Translations under genes and position numbers: made by a program | Notes under the pieces: model-generated | What the model was told of the DNA's origin: nothing | Databases searched by the model: none | Seen by the model: only the letters and a program-made list of their open reading frames with translations | In this document: piece by piece, positions 5,351-5,699 of the stretch | Numbering within the stretch: position 1 is the stretch's first letter | Layout of the letters: every line of letters starts with the position of its first letter | Assembly (NCBI GenBank): GCA_030640385.1 | Contig: DAOWJL010000035.1 | Location: 1-5,699 of the forward strand | Direction of reading: 5' to 3' | DNA from: Dehalococcoidia bacterium | Lineage (GTDB): Bacteria > Chloroflexota > Dehalococcoidia > Dehalococcoidales > G020351185 | DNA: 5,699 nt

Positions 5351-5371
5351 AAAGGAGAAAATTTAAGTTCG

Positions 5372-5699
5372 ATGAAGAAAAAAATAACTAAAATACTGGG
5401 AGTGGTGCTGACTTTAGCACTGCTTTCAAGTCTGGCTATGGTAGCTGCTCCGGTAGCCGCTGCTCCGGGCACCAATGCCTTTGGCGCTATCGGCATGCCG
5501 GCTATAGCGACGGAGACCGAAGTCGGTGTCATGGCTATTGCCCCGGATGGCACCATTTATGCCGCTATCTACGATGAGGACCTTGACGAGTGGGACATCA
5601 TGATGTCCACCGACGGCGGCTTCAAATGGACGGCTACGACGCTGACAGGCCTGGTTGACTACGATGGCGACATCGGGGACTGGGACGATAATGGAGACC
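5372..5699 (+). CDS. Secreted Asp-box (BNR-like) protein, N-terminal part
   Basis: The first 109 residues are visible and the frame is open at the right edge. A Sec signal peptide is clear: a basic start (MKKKITK), a hydrophobic core at about 8-26, and an alanine-rich AxA cleavage zone at 25-31, probably cut after Ala30 or Ala31. The mature part carries STDGGFKW at 79-86, a good match to the Asp-box SxDxGxxW found in beta-propeller proteins such as sialidase-like, sortilin-like and photosystem-stability-factor-like repeats. It is followed by an Asp/Trp-rich stretch. It probably begins a cell-surface or S-layer-associated beta-propeller, but the enzyme or ligand is not predictable. Its Shine-Dalgarno sequence AAAGGAG (5351-5357) lies 14 bases from the ATG, longer than usual, and no better in-frame start exists. 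Confidence 0.8.
   Translation, partial: MKKKITKILGVVLTLALLSSLAMVAAPVAAAPGTNAFGAIGMPAIATETEVGVMAIAPDGTIYAAIYDEDLDEWDIMMSTDGGFKWTATTLTGLVDYDGDIGDWDDNGD

Larger units (their letters stand above)
5045..5371 (+). other. Complex regulatory leader between rho and the secreted-protein gene
   Basis: This 327-base stretch has no long open frame. In order it holds a promoter-like pair (5076-5104), a 17-base direct repeat (5112-5160), inverted repeats around a second promoter-like -35 box (5154-5193), a 9-codon open frame with a perfect Shine-Dalgarno sequence (5224-5253), a 15-base palindrome (5306-5320) and a hairpin (5323-5350) abutting the next Shine-Dalgarno sequence. No known riboswitch class was recognised. 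A rho-independent terminator for the upstream operon is not apparent. Confidence 0.6.

Noticed and set aside
5200..5371. Known riboswitch such as c-di-GMP-I/II in the leader
   Set aside because: The conserved core elements of these classes as I know them are not present; only generic hairpins and one GNRA loop are seen.
5329..5556. 75-codon minus-strand open frame over the secreted-protein start
   Set aside because: It is antisense to a clear signal peptide coding region and has no supporting motif.

Overview
The window looks like a bacterial chromosome segment, most likely from the Chloroflexota and closest in feel to Dehalococcoidia. This is judged from protein resemblance recalled from memory (PyrG, Rho, the HspR N-terminus), from the moderate GC with AT-rich spacers, and from the dnaJ-hspR and pyrG-tal-rho groupings. 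No database search was possible, so the taxonomy is inference. No mobile element, CRISPR array, tRNA or rRNA was seen.

Left arm, minus strand (1-1148): a stress operon with a DnaJ-type co-chaperone (dnaJ, 93-1091), followed 23 bases later by the first 23 codons of an HspR-like MerR-family regulator that runs off the window. It is driven by a consensus sigma-70-type promoter (TTGACA-18-TATAAT). The DnaJ keeps only two of the four CXXCXGXG zinc motifs.

Centre, plus strand (1230-5044): a second consensus promoter, divergent from the first, drives a housekeeping block. It holds pyrG (CTP synthase), then tal (small transaldolase) 15 bases downstream, then rho (transcription terminator) after a 106-base spacer that contains a perfect 15-base tandem repeat. 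CTP synthase makes a nucleotide for RNA synthesis, transaldolase feeds ribose-phosphate supply, and Rho ends transcription, so the block is broadly about nucleotide supply and RNA synthesis. The PyrG is odd: two residues that normally contact glutamine in the amidotransferase site are changed (His385 and Val405), although the catalytic triad is intact.

Right arm (5045-5699): a 327-base regulatory stretch leads to the start of a secreted protein with a signal peptide and an Asp-box (BNR-like) motif, cut by the window end. The stretch is unusually rich in signals. It has two promoter-like elements, a 17-base direct repeat between them, inverted repeats over the second -35 box, a 9-codon open frame behind a perfect Shine-Dalgarno sequence, a 15-base palindrome, and a hairpin that ends exactly where the next Shine-Dalgarno sequence begins. 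This leader is the best candidate here for an undescribed control system, but its function cannot be read from sequence alone.
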